From Halomonas sp. HL-48 (lineage in GTDB: Bacteria > Pseudomonadota > Gammaproteobacteria > Pseudomonadales > Halomonadaceae), in NCBI RefSeq assembly GCF_001314875.1, contig NZ_LJZS01000018.1, forward strand, positions 1 through 64,000: a DNA stretch of 64,000 nucleotides, read 5' to 3'. The position numbers and the translations under genes were made by a program. The notes beneath the pieces are model-generated. The model worked only from the letters and a program-made list of their open reading frames with translations. It was not told the origin of the DNA and did no database searches. Shown here piece after piece: positions 7,671-16,277 of the stretch (position 1 is the stretch's first letter; each line of letters starts with the position of its first letter).

Positions 7671-8339
7671 TTAGGCGGTACGCGGTGCCACGTCGGGCTG
7701 GTCGGTCCAGACCACCAGTCGACGCGTCAACCAGGATAACAGCAGGCCATAAAGCGGCAGAAAAAACATCAGGCTGATGGCCAGCTTGATCGCGTAATCG
7801 ACGGCGGCAATTTCCACCCAGTGAGTGGCCATGAAAGGATCCGGGCTCTGATAGAAGGCTACCGAGAAAAATGCAAAGGTGTCGGCCAGATTGCCAAGCA
7901 CCGTAGAAAAGACCGGCGCGACCCACCAGACCCACTGGCGTAAACGGTCGAACACCTGGACATCGAGTAGCTGACCAATGACATAGGCCAGAAAGCTGGC
8001 CAGCGCAATCCGCGCGACAAACAGGTTGCCCTCGCCGAGCGCTTCAAGGCCGGCATAGCGCCCCTGGGGAAAAACCACCGACACGACGTAGGAAACGACC
8101 AGCGCGGGCAGCATCACCCGAAGCACAATGGCACGCGCGGGCTCCTTGCCAAACAGCCGGACGGTCAGATCGGTGGCCAAAAAGATGAACGGAAAGCTGA
8201 AGGCGCCCCAGGTGGTATGGAAACCAAACAGGGTAAACGGGAGCTGAACGAGGTAGTTGCTGGTAGCAATGATGCCGATGTGAAACGCCACCATGACGGC
8301 CAGGCAACGGCGGTGCTGAGCATCGCTTAAAACAAACAT
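7671..8339 (-). CDS. yhhQ: Queuosine-precursor (preQ0/preQ1) transporter YhhQ
   Basis: 222 residues, about six membrane helices, PF02592-type vitamin/queuosine precursor transporter. E. coli YhhQ imports 7-cyano- and 7-aminomethyl-7-deazaguanine for queuosine synthesis in tRNA. Recognisable stretches are FGFHTTWGAFSFPFIFLATD and SFLAYVIGQLLDVQVFDRLR. The start is ATG 8339, with agg at 8350-8348 as its ribosome site. That agg is also the 3' end of a preQ1-I-like aptamer, which supports both the function and translational control by the transported compound. Longer frames upstream lack family similarity. ybfF follows. Confidence 0.93.
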   Translation of the reverse strand: MFVLSDAQHRRCLAVMVAFHIGIIATSNYLVQLPFTLFGFHTTWGAFSFPFIFLATDLTVRLFGKEPARAIVLRVMLPALVVSYVVSVVFPQGRYAGLEALGEGNLFVARIALASFLAYVIGQLLDVQVFDRLRQWVWWVAPVFSTVLGNLADTFAFFSVAFYQSPDPFMATHWVEIAAVDYAIKLAISLMFFLPLYGLLLSWLTRRLVVWTDQPDVAPRTA

Positions 8340-8347
8340 GCGGCTGG

Positions 8348-8382
8348 CCTTTTTGTGTTGACGAGGGGTTAGGGAACCCTCA
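8348..8382 (-). promoter_or_regulatory. preQ1-I riboswitch candidate in the yhhQ leader
   Basis: Reverse strand. P1 pairs GAGGG (8380-8376 region) with CCCTC (8367-8363 region) around the loop TTCCCTAAC. A linker GTCAACACAAAAAGG follows. Layout and sequence closely resemble the class I (type II subtype) preQ1 aptamer of Thermoanaerobacter tengcongensis: a C-rich loop that can pair with the final AGG in an H-type pseudoknot, and an A-rich linker. The final AGG (8350-8348) is also the Shine-Dalgarno of yhhQ, 8 nt before ATG. Ligand binding would therefore hide it and shut off translation. Confidence 0.8.
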
Positions 8383-8458
8383 ACGCATTGCGCACCCAGG
8401 TGCGGTGAGAGGCGCATTATACGCCTTCTCGACCGCATTGAAAGTGGTGCGCCAACGC

Positions 8459-10372
8459 CTAGATCACCGGCGGCGCCTTGTTTGCACTGCCGACCTGGTG
8501 CTCGCACATGGCCCGGTGCACATCATCCACGCTGGTCGGGTCATCGATGGTGGAGGGAATGCCCACTTCCTTACCGTCGGCCAGATTTCGCAGCAGTTTG
8601 CGTAAAATTTTCCCCGAGCGTGTCTTGGGTAAACGATCTACCACAATCACCTGCTTGAAGCAGGCAATCGGGCCGATTTTCTCCCGCACCCGCGCGATCA
8701 ATTCGGCTTCCAGGGTGTCGTGCTCGTCGCGATAGCCATCCTTGGGAATCACCAGGCCAACGGGTAGCTGCCCCTTCAGGTCGTCATGAATGCCAATCAC
8801 CGCACACTCGGCAACCGCCGGATGCCCGCCGACCACCTCTTCCATTTCCCCCGTTGAAAGCCGGTGACCCGCTACGTTGATGACGTCATCCGTGCGCCCC
8901 ATGATGAACAGATAACCTTGCTCGTCAAAATAGCCGCCATCGCCGGTCAGGTAGTAGCCAGGGAACGCCGCCATGTAGGCCGAGTGAAACCGCTGGGGAT
9001 CGCCCCAGACCCCGGTCAGGCAGCCGGGCGGCATCGGCTGCTTGATGACCACGCTGCCCTGCTCCAGCGGGCTTGCCTGTTCGCCGTCCCGGCCAAGCAC
9101 CTGCACATTGAAACCGGGTACGGGCACGGTGGCAGAGCCGGCCTTGGTGGGCATGGGCTCGATGCCCGGCAGGTTAGCCGCGATGGGCCAGCCGGTTTCG
9201 GTTTGCCACCAGTGGTCGATCACCGGCACGTCGAGCAAATCGTCCAGCCAATGGTAGGTTGGCGGGTCGAGCCGCTCACCGGCCACGTAAAGGTGCTTGA
9301 GACTGCTGATGTCGTACTTTTCAAGCTGCGTTGCTTCCGGGTCTTCCTTCTTGATGGCCCGAAAAGCCGTGGGCGCCGTGAAGAAGCTGGTCACGCGGTA
9401 CTGCTCAATGATTCGCCAGAAGCTCCCCGCATCGGGGGTCTTAACCGGTTTGCCTTCATAAAGCACGGTGCTGCACCCATGCAGTAGCGGGCCGTAGACG
9501 ATGTAGGAGTGCCCTACTACCCAGCCGACATCTGACGCGGTAAAGAACACATCGCCGGGCGCCAGGGCATAAATGGCTTCCATCGAGTACGCCAACGCCA
9601 CGGCATAGCCGGCGGTATCGCGCACGATGCCTTTGGGTTTCCCCGTGGTGCCAGAGGTATAAAGGATGTACAGCGGGTCGGTACCTTTGACGGCGACGCA
9701 CTCCGCAGGTGTCGCCTGGCTGACCAGCGCCTCCCAATCGTACTGCCGCTCGTTGAATTCAACCGCGCATTCGGGGCGCACCTTGATCACGCAGGCATCG
9801 GGCTGATGCGGGCTTTGCGCAAGCGCCTGCTCGATAATCGGTTGGTAGGCCACTACCTTGCCCGACTCGATGCCACAGGACGCGGCCACGACTACCTTGG
9901 GCGCTGCGTCTTCAATCCGAGCGGCAAGCTCATGGGGGGCAAAGCCACCGAATACAACCGAATGTATCGCCCCCAGGCGCGCGCAGGCGTACATGGCGAC
10001 CACCGCTTCCGGGATCATCGGCATGTAAATAACCACGCGGTCGCCCTTTTCGACGCCTAGCTGCTTGAGCGCGCCGGCAAAGGTGGCAACTCGCTCCAAT
10101 AGCTGGCGATAGGTGATGGTCTGCTGCGTCTGGGTAACCGGTGAGTCCCAGTAAATCGCAGCCTGCTCGCCACGGCCCTGTTCCACGTGGTAATCCAGCG
10201 CGGCGTAGCACAGGTTCATCTCGCCGTCAGAAAACCATCGCGCATGCTGCTGGTCATCGTAGCTCAGAATGGTTTGGGGCGGCGTCAGCCAGGGAATGCG
10301 CTTGGCCTGTTCGGCCCAGAACGCTTCGGGTTGGTCAATGGATTGGTGGTATGTCTGCTGGTAAGAGCGCAT
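8459..10372 (-). CDS. prpE: Propionyl-CoA synthetase PrpE
   Basis: 637 residues. The start is taken as ATG 10372 (caggt 7 nt upstream) rather than ATG 10387, which lacks a ribosome site. It is an acyl-CoA synthetase of the ANL superfamily that activates propionate (and likely acetate) with ATP and CoA in the cytoplasm. Signatures: N-terminal ACS domain beginning SYQQTYHQSI, the P-loop-like YTSGTTGKPKG near 240-250, YVAGERLDPPTYHW, a TETGWP motif, and the acetylatable-Lys motif PKTRSGKILRK near the C-terminus. Length fits PrpE. No methylcitrate-cycle genes (prpBCD) adjoin it. It is divergent from an ArsR-type regulator across about 290 bp. Confidence 0.92.
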   Translation of the reverse strand: MRSYQQTYHQSIDQPEAFWAEQAKRIPWLTPPQTILSYDDQQHARWFSDGEMNLCYAALDYHVEQGRGEQAAIYWDSPVTQTQQTITYRQLLERVATFAGALKQLGVEKGDRVVIYMPMIPEAVVAMYACARLGAIHSVVFGGFAPHELAARIEDAAPKVVVAASCGIESGKVVAYQPIIEQALAQSPHQPDACVIKVRPECAVEFNERQYDWEALVSQATPAECVAVKGTDPLYILYTSGTTGKPKGIVRDTAGYAVALAYSMEAIYALAPGDVFFTASDVGWVVGHSYIVYGPLLHGCSTVLYEGKPVKTPDAGSFWRIIEQYRVTSFFTAPTAFRAIKKEDPEATQLEKYDISSLKHLYVAGERLDPPTYHWLDDLLDVPVIDHWWQTETGWPIAANLPGIEPMPTKAGSATVPVPGFNVQVLGRDGEQASPLEQGSVVIKQPMPPGCLTGVWGDPQRFHSAYMAAFPGYYLTGDGGYFDEQGYLFIMGRTDDVINVAGHRLSTGEMEEVVGGHPAVAECAVIGIHDDLKGQLPVGLVIPKDGYRDEHDTLEAELIARVREKIGPIACFKQVIVVDRLPKTRSGKILRKLLRNLADGKEVGIPSTIDDPTSVDDVHRAMCEHQVGSANKAPPVI

Positions 10373-10414
10373 AGGATACCTGTTCATTATTGTGATTGGG
10401 TGAGGCTTGGATAA

Positions 10415-10509
10415 TTGTTGACACTGTATGCATAAAATCAGCGCTTTTCCTTAATACCATGGGCTAAAACCGTTAAATAGCCAATTGACACAGGCTCCAT
10501 TGTCAACAA
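10415..10509. promoter_or_regulatory. Inverted repeats in the prpE/ArsR divergent control region
   Basis: The 289-bp gap between the two divergent starts is AT-rich. It holds TTGTTGACA (10415-10423) and its exact inverse TGTCAACAA (10501-10509). Nested in this is TTGACA (10485-10490), 10 nt, TGTCAA (10501-10506). Further right are GTTGAT (10515-10520) and ATCAAC (10542-10547). TTGACA read on either strand could also be a -35 element. These are candidate operators for the adjacent ArsR-type protein; binding is inference only. Confidence 0.4.
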
Positions 10510-10661
10510 AATGCGTTGATTACCATTGATTAACCGTTAAACATCAACTTGGACAAACCCCGCTAAATTATTGATCATTAAATAACCAGACCCTACAACG
10601 CCGTGATGCCTTCAACAACCTATAACAATGCTACCTTTTCAGGGTAGGCCAGGAGACTTCC

Positions 10662-10979
10662 ATGTCCGCTTCTACAAGTGCTGCACGCTTGCTTGACCAT
10701 AACGGTCGCGCCATCGAGGCGGGAACCAACCTGTTAAAAGCCTTGGCCAATGAAAAGCGATTACAGATTTTGTGCCTGCTGGCGGGGAAGGAACTGTCGG
10801 TCACTCAGATCAACCAGCAATTGGCGCTAAGTCAGTCAGCGCTGTCACAGCACCTGGCGATTTTAAGGCGCGACCAGTTGGTCGAAACTCGGCGGGAATC
10901 ACAAACGATTTATTATTCGCTGAGCAGTGCCAGCGCCAAGGCGATTATCACCACCCTGGCGGACCACTTTGCCGCATGA
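10662..10979 (+). CDS. ArsR/SmtB-family transcriptional regulator
   Basis: 105 residues, ATG 10662 behind caggag. A winged helix-turn-helix protein: KALANEKRLQILCLL (about 26-40), recognition-helix region SQSALSQHLAILRRDQLV, then the beta-wing ETRRESQTIYYSL. It has a single Cys (C38). The metal-binding CxC of ArsR/SmtB repressors and the second Cys of BigR/SqrR persulfide sensors are both missing. It therefore probably senses something other than metal or sulfide, or acts constitutively. Its place back to back with prpE suggests it may control that gene. The ligand is unknown. Confidence 0.88.
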   Translation: MSASTSAARLLDHNGRAIEAGTNLLKALANEKRLQILCLLAGKELSVTQINQQLALSQSALSQHLAILRRDQLVETRRESQTIYYSLSSASAKAIITTLADHFAA

Positions 10980-10999
10980 AGACGTACGTTTCATGCGGC
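10971..10999 (+). repeat. Hairpin overlapping the ArsR gene stop codon
   Basis: A 10-bp inverted repeat, GCCGCATGAA (10971-10980) and TTCATGCGGC (10990-10999), encloses a palindromic ACGTACG-type loop and includes the TGA stop. No T-run follows, so it is a weak terminator at best; it may be an RNA-stabilising stem. Confidence 0.45.
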
Positions 11000-11012
11000 T
11001 AACATGCAAAGC

Positions 11013-11037
11013 GGAGCACCAGCGCAGGCTGGGCTCC
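11013..11037 (-). terminator. Hairpin between the ArsR gene and sohB, possible weak terminator
   Basis: GGAGC-A-CCAGC (11013-11023), loop GCAG, GCTGG-GCTCC (11028-11037), with one bulged A. It lies 14 nt beyond the sohB stop on the reverse strand. The following bases (gctttgc) give only a poor T-run. Confidence 0.4.
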
Positions 11038-11050
11038 GGGCGCTGCGCAC

Positions 11051-12082
11051 CTAGCGTCGGTGCCAGCCGGAGGCTTCCAGCATGCTTAACCCTTTGAGCA
11101 GCGCGTTTTCCACGCCGCTGGCAACGGCAAGGCCGAATTTGCGGCCCATCGTTTTCGGCGGCTCCAACTTAACGTGATAGACGCGAGTCTGGGCGATCCG
11201 CTCCATCAGATAGGCTTCGCTGGTGCCGACGCTATCGACCAGCTTGCGATCCACTGCCTCACTGCCGTACCAGATCTCACCGGTGGCCAGGGCATTAATG
11301 TCCATGTCCGGCCGGCGCTCACCTACATACTGCTTGAATAGCCGATGGGTGTTTTCGAGGTCTTCGCGGAATTTTTCACGCCCCTCCTCGGTATTTTCCC
11401 CTAATACGGTCAGCGTGCGCTTGTACTTGCCTGCAGTCAGCATCTCGACGTCTACGTCGTGGCGCTTGAGCAGGCGGTGAATATTCGGCACCTGCGCGAC
11501 AACGCCGATGGAGCCAATGACCGCAAAAGGCGCCGCCTTGATGTGATGCGCCGTGCAGGCCATCAGATAGCCGCCACTCGCGGCGACCTTGTCCACGCAC
11601 ACGGTGGTCGTTAGGCCGGCGTCTCTCAGGCGATCAAGCTGTGCGGCGGCAAGCCCATAGGCGTGCACCAGACCGCCGGGTGATTCAAGACAGATCACCA
11701 CCTCATCGTCGGGCTTGGCCACTTCGATAAGCGCTGAAATTTCCTGGGCAAAATGCTCGGTCGCCGAAGCTTTCATGTCGCCCTTGAACGTCAGCACCCA
11801 CACATTGGGCGTGTCGTCTGCCGAGGTTTGTTTGCTGCGATGCTTATCCTCCTTGCGGAAGGTCTTGAGCAGTTTCTTGCGGATACCGGCAGGGGTAGCC
11901 GCCAGTTTCAAGCGTCTCGCCCGTCGACGGCGGCGTTCGTGAAGTGGTTCCACCTGCAGGGTCAAGTCGCGATCACCGTCTGACTTGGCACGCGCGATCA
12001 GCAAAACACCGATGCCAATTACCGCCACGACGATGAAGACCTGTACAATAAATGTCCCTATATCGACTACCCATTCGTTCAC
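11051..12082 (-). CDS. sohB: SohB, S49-family inner-membrane serine protease
   Basis: 343 residues. GTG start at 12082 with ggagatacac upstream. A membrane helix (about 10-30) anchors the protein and is followed by a very basic stretch (49-60) and the S49 peptidase domain. The nucleophile Ser is S169 in AASGGYLMA. The general-base Lys is most likely K221 in TAGKYKRTLT, matching the Ser/Lys dyad of SohB and SppA. SohB is a periplasm-facing peptidase thought to degrade membrane or misfolded peptides. Length and N-terminal SohB domain are normal. It is divergent from the SCP2 gene. Confidence 0.93.
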   Translation of the reverse strand: MNEWVVDIGTFIVQVFIVVAVIGIGVLLIARAKSDGDRDLTLQVEPLHERRRRRARRLKLAATPAGIRKKLLKTFRKEDKHRSKQTSADDTPNVWVLTFKGDMKASATEHFAQEISALIEVAKPDDEVVICLESPGGLVHAYGLAAAQLDRLRDAGLTTTVCVDKVAASGGYLMACTAHHIKAAPFAVIGSIGVVAQVPNIHRLLKRHDVDVEMLTAGKYKRTLTVLGENTEEGREKFREDLENTHRLFKQYVGERRPDMDINALATGEIWYGSEAVDRKLVDSVGTSEAYLMERIAQTRVYHVKLEPPKTMGRKFGLAVASGVENALLKGLSMLEASGWHRR

Positions 12083-12259
12083 GTGTATCTCCTCGAATCG
12101 ATTGGCATTAGGCTTCTACCGTTGATGGATGCATTAAAAACGGCGCTTGATGTGAAACATATGTTTGAAATATTCTCTCATCACAGCCGCAAAATTGTAC
12201 GATGACGCGACGCGTAACGCCTCCCTTTCATTCCACACCGCATTTAACGGACCGCTATT

Positions 12260-12571
12260 ATGTCAACGACCACCCTCGAAAAATTACAGGCCCGCTTCGA
12301 CCCGCAGGCCGCCCAAGGAATGAGCGAAGTTTTCCAGTTTCATTTCTCCGATGCCGGCAGTCACTACCTGGATATTCAGGATGGCACGCTGGGAGTTCAT
12401 GAAGGTGAGCATGATGACCCGTCCGTTAGCCTGAGCATGAGCACCGACACCCTTAAAGGCATTATGAGCGGCGATATCAACGGCATGACGGCCTTCATGA
12501 CGGGCAAGTTGAAAGCCACCGGCAACGTCATGCTGGCCACCAAGCTCACCAGCCTCTTCCCCGGCGGGTAG
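12260..12571 (+). CDS. SCP2 sterol-binding-domain protein
   Basis: 103 residues making a single SCP2 fold: FQFHFSDAGSHYLDIQDG early, then LSMSTDTLKGIMSGDINGMT and the C-terminal AFMTGKLKATGNVMLATKL. These small cytosolic proteins bind hydrophobic ligands (acyl-CoA or lipids) in a tunnel; in bacteria the ligand is generally unknown. ATG 12260 is preceded by only a weak ribosome site. It converges with nudC (21-bp gap), and no linked lipid-metabolism gene is visible. Confidence 0.88.
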   Translation: MSTTTLEKLQARFDPQAAQGMSEVFQFHFSDAGSHYLDIQDGTLGVHEGEHDDPSVSLSMSTDTLKGIMSGDINGMTAFMTGKLKATGNVMLATKLTSLFPGG

Positions 12572-12592
12572 ACCGCTGTGCTGCCCGTCGGG

Positions 12593-13372
12593 TCACCGCC
12601 AGCACGCGAGATGGGTTTCGATCAATTCGCGAGAAATCGAATACACAGGTGGCAGGGCTGGCAGCTGGCGTGGTGAAAACCACGCCGCATCGCTGATTTC
12701 CACGCCATCAATGCGAATCCGACGCGTAGTGGCTTCGGCAAAAAAGCCCAGCATCAACGAGTGAGGGAACGGCCACGCCTGGCTCTGGTAATACTTGAGC
12801 TGGCTGACATGAACCCCCACCTCTTCGAAGACCTCGCGGTGCACCGCCTCCTCCGCCGTTTCTCCCGGTTCGATGAAACCGGCAAGCGTTGAATAGCGCC
12901 CAGGTGGAAAGCGCGGACTGCGCCCCAACAGCATGGCTTCGCCGCTTGTCACCAGGGTGATAATGCACGGTGAAATGCGTGGGTAGTTACGGTGACCACA
13001 CGCGTGACAATGCATGGCAAATTCGTGGGAAAGCTTGGTTGCTTCAGCGCCACAGCGACCGCAAAAGCGGTGATTCTCAAGCCAAGCGCCCACCTGCAGG
13101 GCCGTAGATAGCAGCGAGTACCAGTGGGTCGGCAGTTCTCCCATCCACTGGCGGCCGTCTATCCACTCATCACCCGGACTGCTGGCCAGCTGCAATGCGA
13201 CCGGCTCATCGTGCCAATAACATAGCGGCTGCATGTCGCTGGTCCACGGCTGCCAGGGGTGAAGCGGGGTCAGCGCCTGCTCATCCGTCAGCGGTGCAGG
13301 CGCCAATCGGCTGCGTGAAATGTAGAGAACACGCCCTTCGCGCGCCTGGTGAGGGATCTCGCGTCTAAGCAT
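12593..13372 (-). CDS. nudC: NAD+ diphosphatase / RNA-deNADding Nudix hydrolase NudC
   Basis: 259 residues from ATG 13372. This start overlaps the dnaQ stop by 8 nt, a translationally coupled arrangement, and the family similarity begins here. NudC cleaves NAD(H) to NMN and AMP and removes NAD caps from RNA. The zinc ribbon has C104, C107, C122 and C125. The Nudix box GFIEPGETAEEAVHRE continues to EEVGV (165-187) with all metal-binding Glu residues. The NudC-specific SQAWPFPHS motif (197-205) is present. It is the last gene of the rnhA-dnaQ-nudC run. Confidence 0.95.
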   Translation of the reverse strand: MLRREIPHQAREGRVLYISRSRLAPAPLTDEQALTPLHPWQPWTSDMQPLCYWHDEPVALQLASSPGDEWIDGRQWMGELPTHWYSLLSTALQVGAWLENHRFCGRCGAEATKLSHEFAMHCHACGHRNYPRISPCIITLVTSGEAMLLGRSPRFPPGRYSTLAGFIEPGETAEEAVHREVFEEVGVHVSQLKYYQSQAWPFPHSLMLGFFAEATTRRIRIDGVEISDAAWFSPRQLPALPPVYSISRELIETHLACWR

Positions 13373-14096
13373 CGTGCGCGGCTTCCTCGAACCAGCGTAG
13401 CTGATGCTTGGCGCATTTTGCCTGGTGCGCCTGGCGCTCTTGCTCAGTGGGCGCAATGACTCTTAGCTGGCCTGACGTGAGCGTCAAGCGCTGGATGGAT
13501 AGGCCGGATTCTTGCGGCGTATCGCTGCGCTGGGGCTGGTTCGCTTCGGCATCGAGGGTCAGCGCGGTTTGCCCGCCGGTCATGGCCAGATAGACGTCGG
13601 CCAGGATTTCGGCGTCCAACAAGGCGCCGTGGAGAACCCGGTGGCCGTTATCGATATCGTAGCGCTTGCACAGCGCATCTAGGCTGTTGCGCTGTCCTGG
13701 GTGCATTTTCCTGGCCATGACCAGCGTATCGAGAATGCGACAGTGATCGGCGACAGGACCCAACTGCTGTGCCCGCCCCTTGAGCATTTTCAGCTCGTGA
13801 TCAATGAAGCCCACATCAAAAGGCGCGTTGTGAATGACCAGTTCGGCGCCTTCGATGAACGCCCAGAAGTCGTCGGCCACCTGGGCAAACACCGGCTCAT
13901 TGGCCACTTTGGCATCATCGATCCCGTGAACCGCGACCACCTCTGCATCAATGTGTCGTTCTGGATTGATATATTGATGATAGGTGCGGCCGGTAAAACG
14001 CCGATTGACCATTTCCACGGCACCGATCTCCACCAGCCGGTGGCCGTCTTTGGGGTCGATGCCCGTCGTTTCCGTATCCAATATGACCTGGCGCAT
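13365..14096 (-). CDS. dnaQ: DNA polymerase III epsilon subunit (proofreading exonuclease) DnaQ
   Basis: 243 residues. The DEDDh exonuclease domain (1 to about 180) has D7 and E9 in LDTETTG, the ExoII motif HNAPFD and the ExoIII motif HGALLDAE. The C-terminal tail that binds the alpha subunit is present (to HDA). It proofreads at the replication fork. It follows rnhA by 9 nt on the same strand. The rnhA-dnaQ pair is divergent in E. coli but runs as an operon in Halomonas-type genomes. Confidence 0.96.
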   Translation of the reverse strand: MRQVILDTETTGIDPKDGHRLVEIGAVEMVNRRFTGRTYHQYINPERHIDAEVVAVHGIDDAKVANEPVFAQVADDFWAFIEGAELVIHNAPFDVGFIDHELKMLKGRAQQLGPVADHCRILDTLVMARKMHPGQRNSLDALCKRYDIDNGHRVLHGALLDAEILADVYLAMTGGQTALTLDAEANQPQRSDTPQESGLSIQRLTLTSGQLRVIAPTEQERQAHQAKCAKHQLRWFEEAAHDA

Positions 14097-14105
14097 CGTG
14101 GTCTC

Positions 14106-14567
14106 CTATGCGTTTTGCACTGCTTCGTCTATGGCCTGGTTGGCAAGCGCGTCGGCGCGCTCGTTGCCGGGGTGTCCGCTATGGCCTTTCACCCAGTGCC
14201 ACTCGACCTGGTGCCGCTGGGCTTCGGCATCCAGCTGCTGCCACAGTTCGGCGTTTTTGACGGGCTGCTTGGCCGCCGTTTTCCATTGGCGTTTCCGCCA
14301 GTTATGAATCCACTGGGTGATACCCTGCCGGACGTATTGCGAATCGGTCCAGATAGCCACCTGGCAGGGGGTATTCAAGGTACGCAGGGCCATAATGGCG
14401 GCCATCAGCTCCATGCGGTTATTGGTCGTCTGGGCTTCATACCCGTACAGCGTTTTCTCATGCTGCCCGCTTGCTAGCACAACGCCCCACCCGCCTGGGC
14501 CGGGATTGCCCCGGCAGGCGCCATCGGTATACACGGTTACGTGTGGTAACCGGTCAGTGTCTGTCAC
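14106..14567 (-). CDS. rnhA: Ribonuclease HI
   Basis: 153 residues, GTG start at 14567 with aagga 8 nt before it. It degrades the RNA strand of RNA:DNA hybrids. The active-site carboxylates are recognisable: D15 in [16 protein letters not shown], the Glu in NNRMELMAA, the Asp in IWTDSQYV, and the C-terminal Asp in [10 protein letters not shown]. The basic protrusion ([11 protein letters not shown]) typical of the proteobacterial enzyme is present. It is probably cotranscribed with dnaQ and nudC. Confidence 0.96.
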   Translation of the reverse strand: MTDTDRLPHVTVYTDGACRGNPGPGGWGVVLASGQHEKTLYGYEAQTTNNRMELMAAIMALRTLNTPCQVAIWTDSQYVRQGITQWIHNWRKRQWKTAAKQPVKNAELWQQLDAEAQRHQVEWHWVKGHSGHPGNERADALANQAIDEAVQNA

Positions 14568-14634
14568 GTTGTGAATCCTTAAATCAATGATGTCCCGTCA
14601 TTAGCGACCAGCGCCGTTGAATGGCACCTGTCGG

Positions 14635-15381
14635 TTAATGACTTTTGGTGCGCGTGGCGCCGAAAGAATTCGCCGCGACGGGCGTCTTCAGACCAAATTT
14701 GATGCGCTGCATGGGGGCACGCCGCTGACGGCGCTTGGCCACGACCATGTAGCTTTCACCCAGCGGGCAGTTATAGCGACGACCCAGGGACTCCCAGTTC
14801 TCGACGCAGCGCCCTCCCGGCCAGCTTCTGAAACAGCAGTAGTCTACTCGTTCGACCTCAAAGTCGACAAATGCAAGCCAGTCGTCCATTCGGTTGGCCG
14901 TGCGCCACTGACCATTCCAGGGGTACTGGCCCTGGCGTTTGCGCCATTGCTTCATCAGCCCGCTAATACCCAGGGGGTTAAAGCCGAACAGCACCAAAAT
15001 ACCGCTGTCGGACACTACCCGGGTGGCTTCCTGAAGCACATGGTGGGCATCGGGCATCTGTTCGAGCCAGTGATGAAGCACGACGACATCCAGACAGCGA
15101 TCAGGAAGCGCCAGTCGATCTGCCGGGCATACCAGCGTCTGCTCGTGAGGGGCGCTGGTTCGGGTTGGCGACCACTGAATGGTGTGGGCAATGCCCGACA
15201 TCGACATCATGGCGGGGCCCATGCCGATCTCGAGGCTGTGCCCTCCCGAACGTGAGTCGACCAGAGGCCCCAGACAGGCCCGCTGGGACTCCCATAGCGA
15301 TTTACCCACCTCTGATGCCCAGTAGGCGCGACTCGCATACAGCTTTTCAGCGAGTGTCTCTGCCGCTGTTGAATTTGACAT
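14635..15381 (-). CDS. Class I SAM-dependent methyltransferase-like protein
   Basis: 248 residues from ATG 15381; an open frame reaches ATG 15465 but the added residues do not look conserved. The glycine-rich SAM motif is LEIGMGPAMMS. A CLDVVVLHHWLEQMPD segment matches methyltransferase motif II/III (family form LDLVVLPHVLE). It is followed by LVLFGFNPLG, typical of the group found next to rnhA and gloB in gammaproteobacteria. The C-terminus is strongly basic (AKRRQRRAP). Substrate unknown. It is divergent from gloB, and the gloB-methyltransferase-rnhA-dnaQ neighbourhood is conserved. Confidence 0.85.
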   Translation of the reverse strand: MSNSTAAETLAEKLYASRAYWASEVGKSLWESQRACLGPLVDSRSGGHSLEIGMGPAMMSMSGIAHTIQWSPTRTSAPHEQTLVCPADRLALPDRCLDVVVLHHWLEQMPDAHHVLQEATRVVSDSGILVLFGFNPLGISGLMKQWRKRQGQYPWNGQWRTANRMDDWLAFVDFEVERVDYCCFRSWPGGRCVENWESLGRRYNCPLGESYMVVAKRRQRRAPMQRIKFGLKTPVAANSFGATRTKSH

Positions 15382-15483
15382 GTACCGCTCAACCCTCCAA
15401 AGTAACGGCTTTTTGACGTCTTGCATGCACTCTGAAAGCGCCGTTAATGATGGGCGCCACTTCATCGTTAAAGGATCTCGCCT

Positions 15484-16251
15484 ATGCTGAGCGTGACACC
15501 GATTCCCGCCTTAAGCGACAACTATATTTGGCTGCTCCGCCAGGACACCAGCCAGGAAGTATGCGTGGTGGACCCTGGTGAAGCGCTACCGGTTATCGAG
15601 TTCCTGGAGCGCGAGTCGCTGTCGCTGGGTACCATTTTGATCACTCATCATCACCCTGACCATACTGACGGGTTGGATGAATTGATCAAGCGCTATGCGC
15701 CCCGGGTGATTGGCCCTGATAACCCTTCCATCACGGGCCTGGACGAGCGCGTCAGCGATGGTGACGAAATTCGTGTAATGGGGCGTCTGTTTGAAGTCAT
15801 TGAGACTCCCGGCCATACGTTAGACCATATCAGTTACTTTACACCAGGGATTCCCCCCCTGTTGTTCTGCGGGGATACGCTGTTTTGTGCCGGCTGCGGC
15901 CGCCTTTTCGAAGGAACGCCCGCGCAGATGCACACGGCCTTACAACGCCTGGCAGCACTGCCCGAAGAAACCTTCGTATTTGCCGCTCATGAATACACAC
16001 AGGCCAATCTCCGCTTTGCCAGTGAGGCCGACCCTGATAACGAAGACGTCAAACACGCCTTGACGGAGTGCGAAAAGGCGCGCGCGCTAGATCGCCCCAC
16101 CTTACCCAGCACGATAGGACGCGAGCTGAAAATCAACCCCTACCTGCGCGTGGATACCGACAGTGTCCGCACCGCCGCAAGCCAGCAGGGATCCGTTGAT
16201 GATGACCTCGCAACGTTCGCCACTCTTCGCGAGTGGAAGAACCGTTACTAA
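15484..16251 (+). CDS. gloB: Hydroxyacylglutathione hydrolase (glyoxalase II)
   Basis: 255 residues. A metallo-beta-lactamase fold with the dinuclear zinc motif THHHPDH (54-60) and later His/Asp ligands in ETPGHTLDH, FCGDTLF and AHEYTQANL. It hydrolyses S-lactoylglutathione to D-lactate in methylglyoxal detoxification. The C-terminal glutathione-binding segment, ending FATLREWKNRY, is complete. mltD follows 26 nt later. Confidence 0.96.
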   Translation: MLSVTPIPALSDNYIWLLRQDTSQEVCVVDPGEALPVIEFLERESLSLGTILITHHHPDHTDGLDELIKRYAPRVIGPDNPSITGLDERVSDGDEIRVMGRLFEVIETPGHTLDHISYFTPGIPPLLFCGDTLFCAGCGRLFEGTPAQMHTALQRLAALPEETFVFAAHEYTQANLRFASEADPDNEDVKHALTECEKARALDRPTLPSTIGRELKINPYLRVDTDSVRTAASQQGSVDDDLATFATLREWKNRY

Positions 16252-16277
16252 ACGCTATCGCAACGACGAAAACCACT

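Noticed and set aside
7645-7935. 97-residue N-terminal extension of YbfF
   Set aside because: It overlaps the yhhQ gene out of frame, and the gaggag before ATG 7644 fixes the start.
10971-10999. Palindrome at the end of the ArsR gene as a true terminator
   Set aside because: No T-run follows, so it is listed only as a hairpin.
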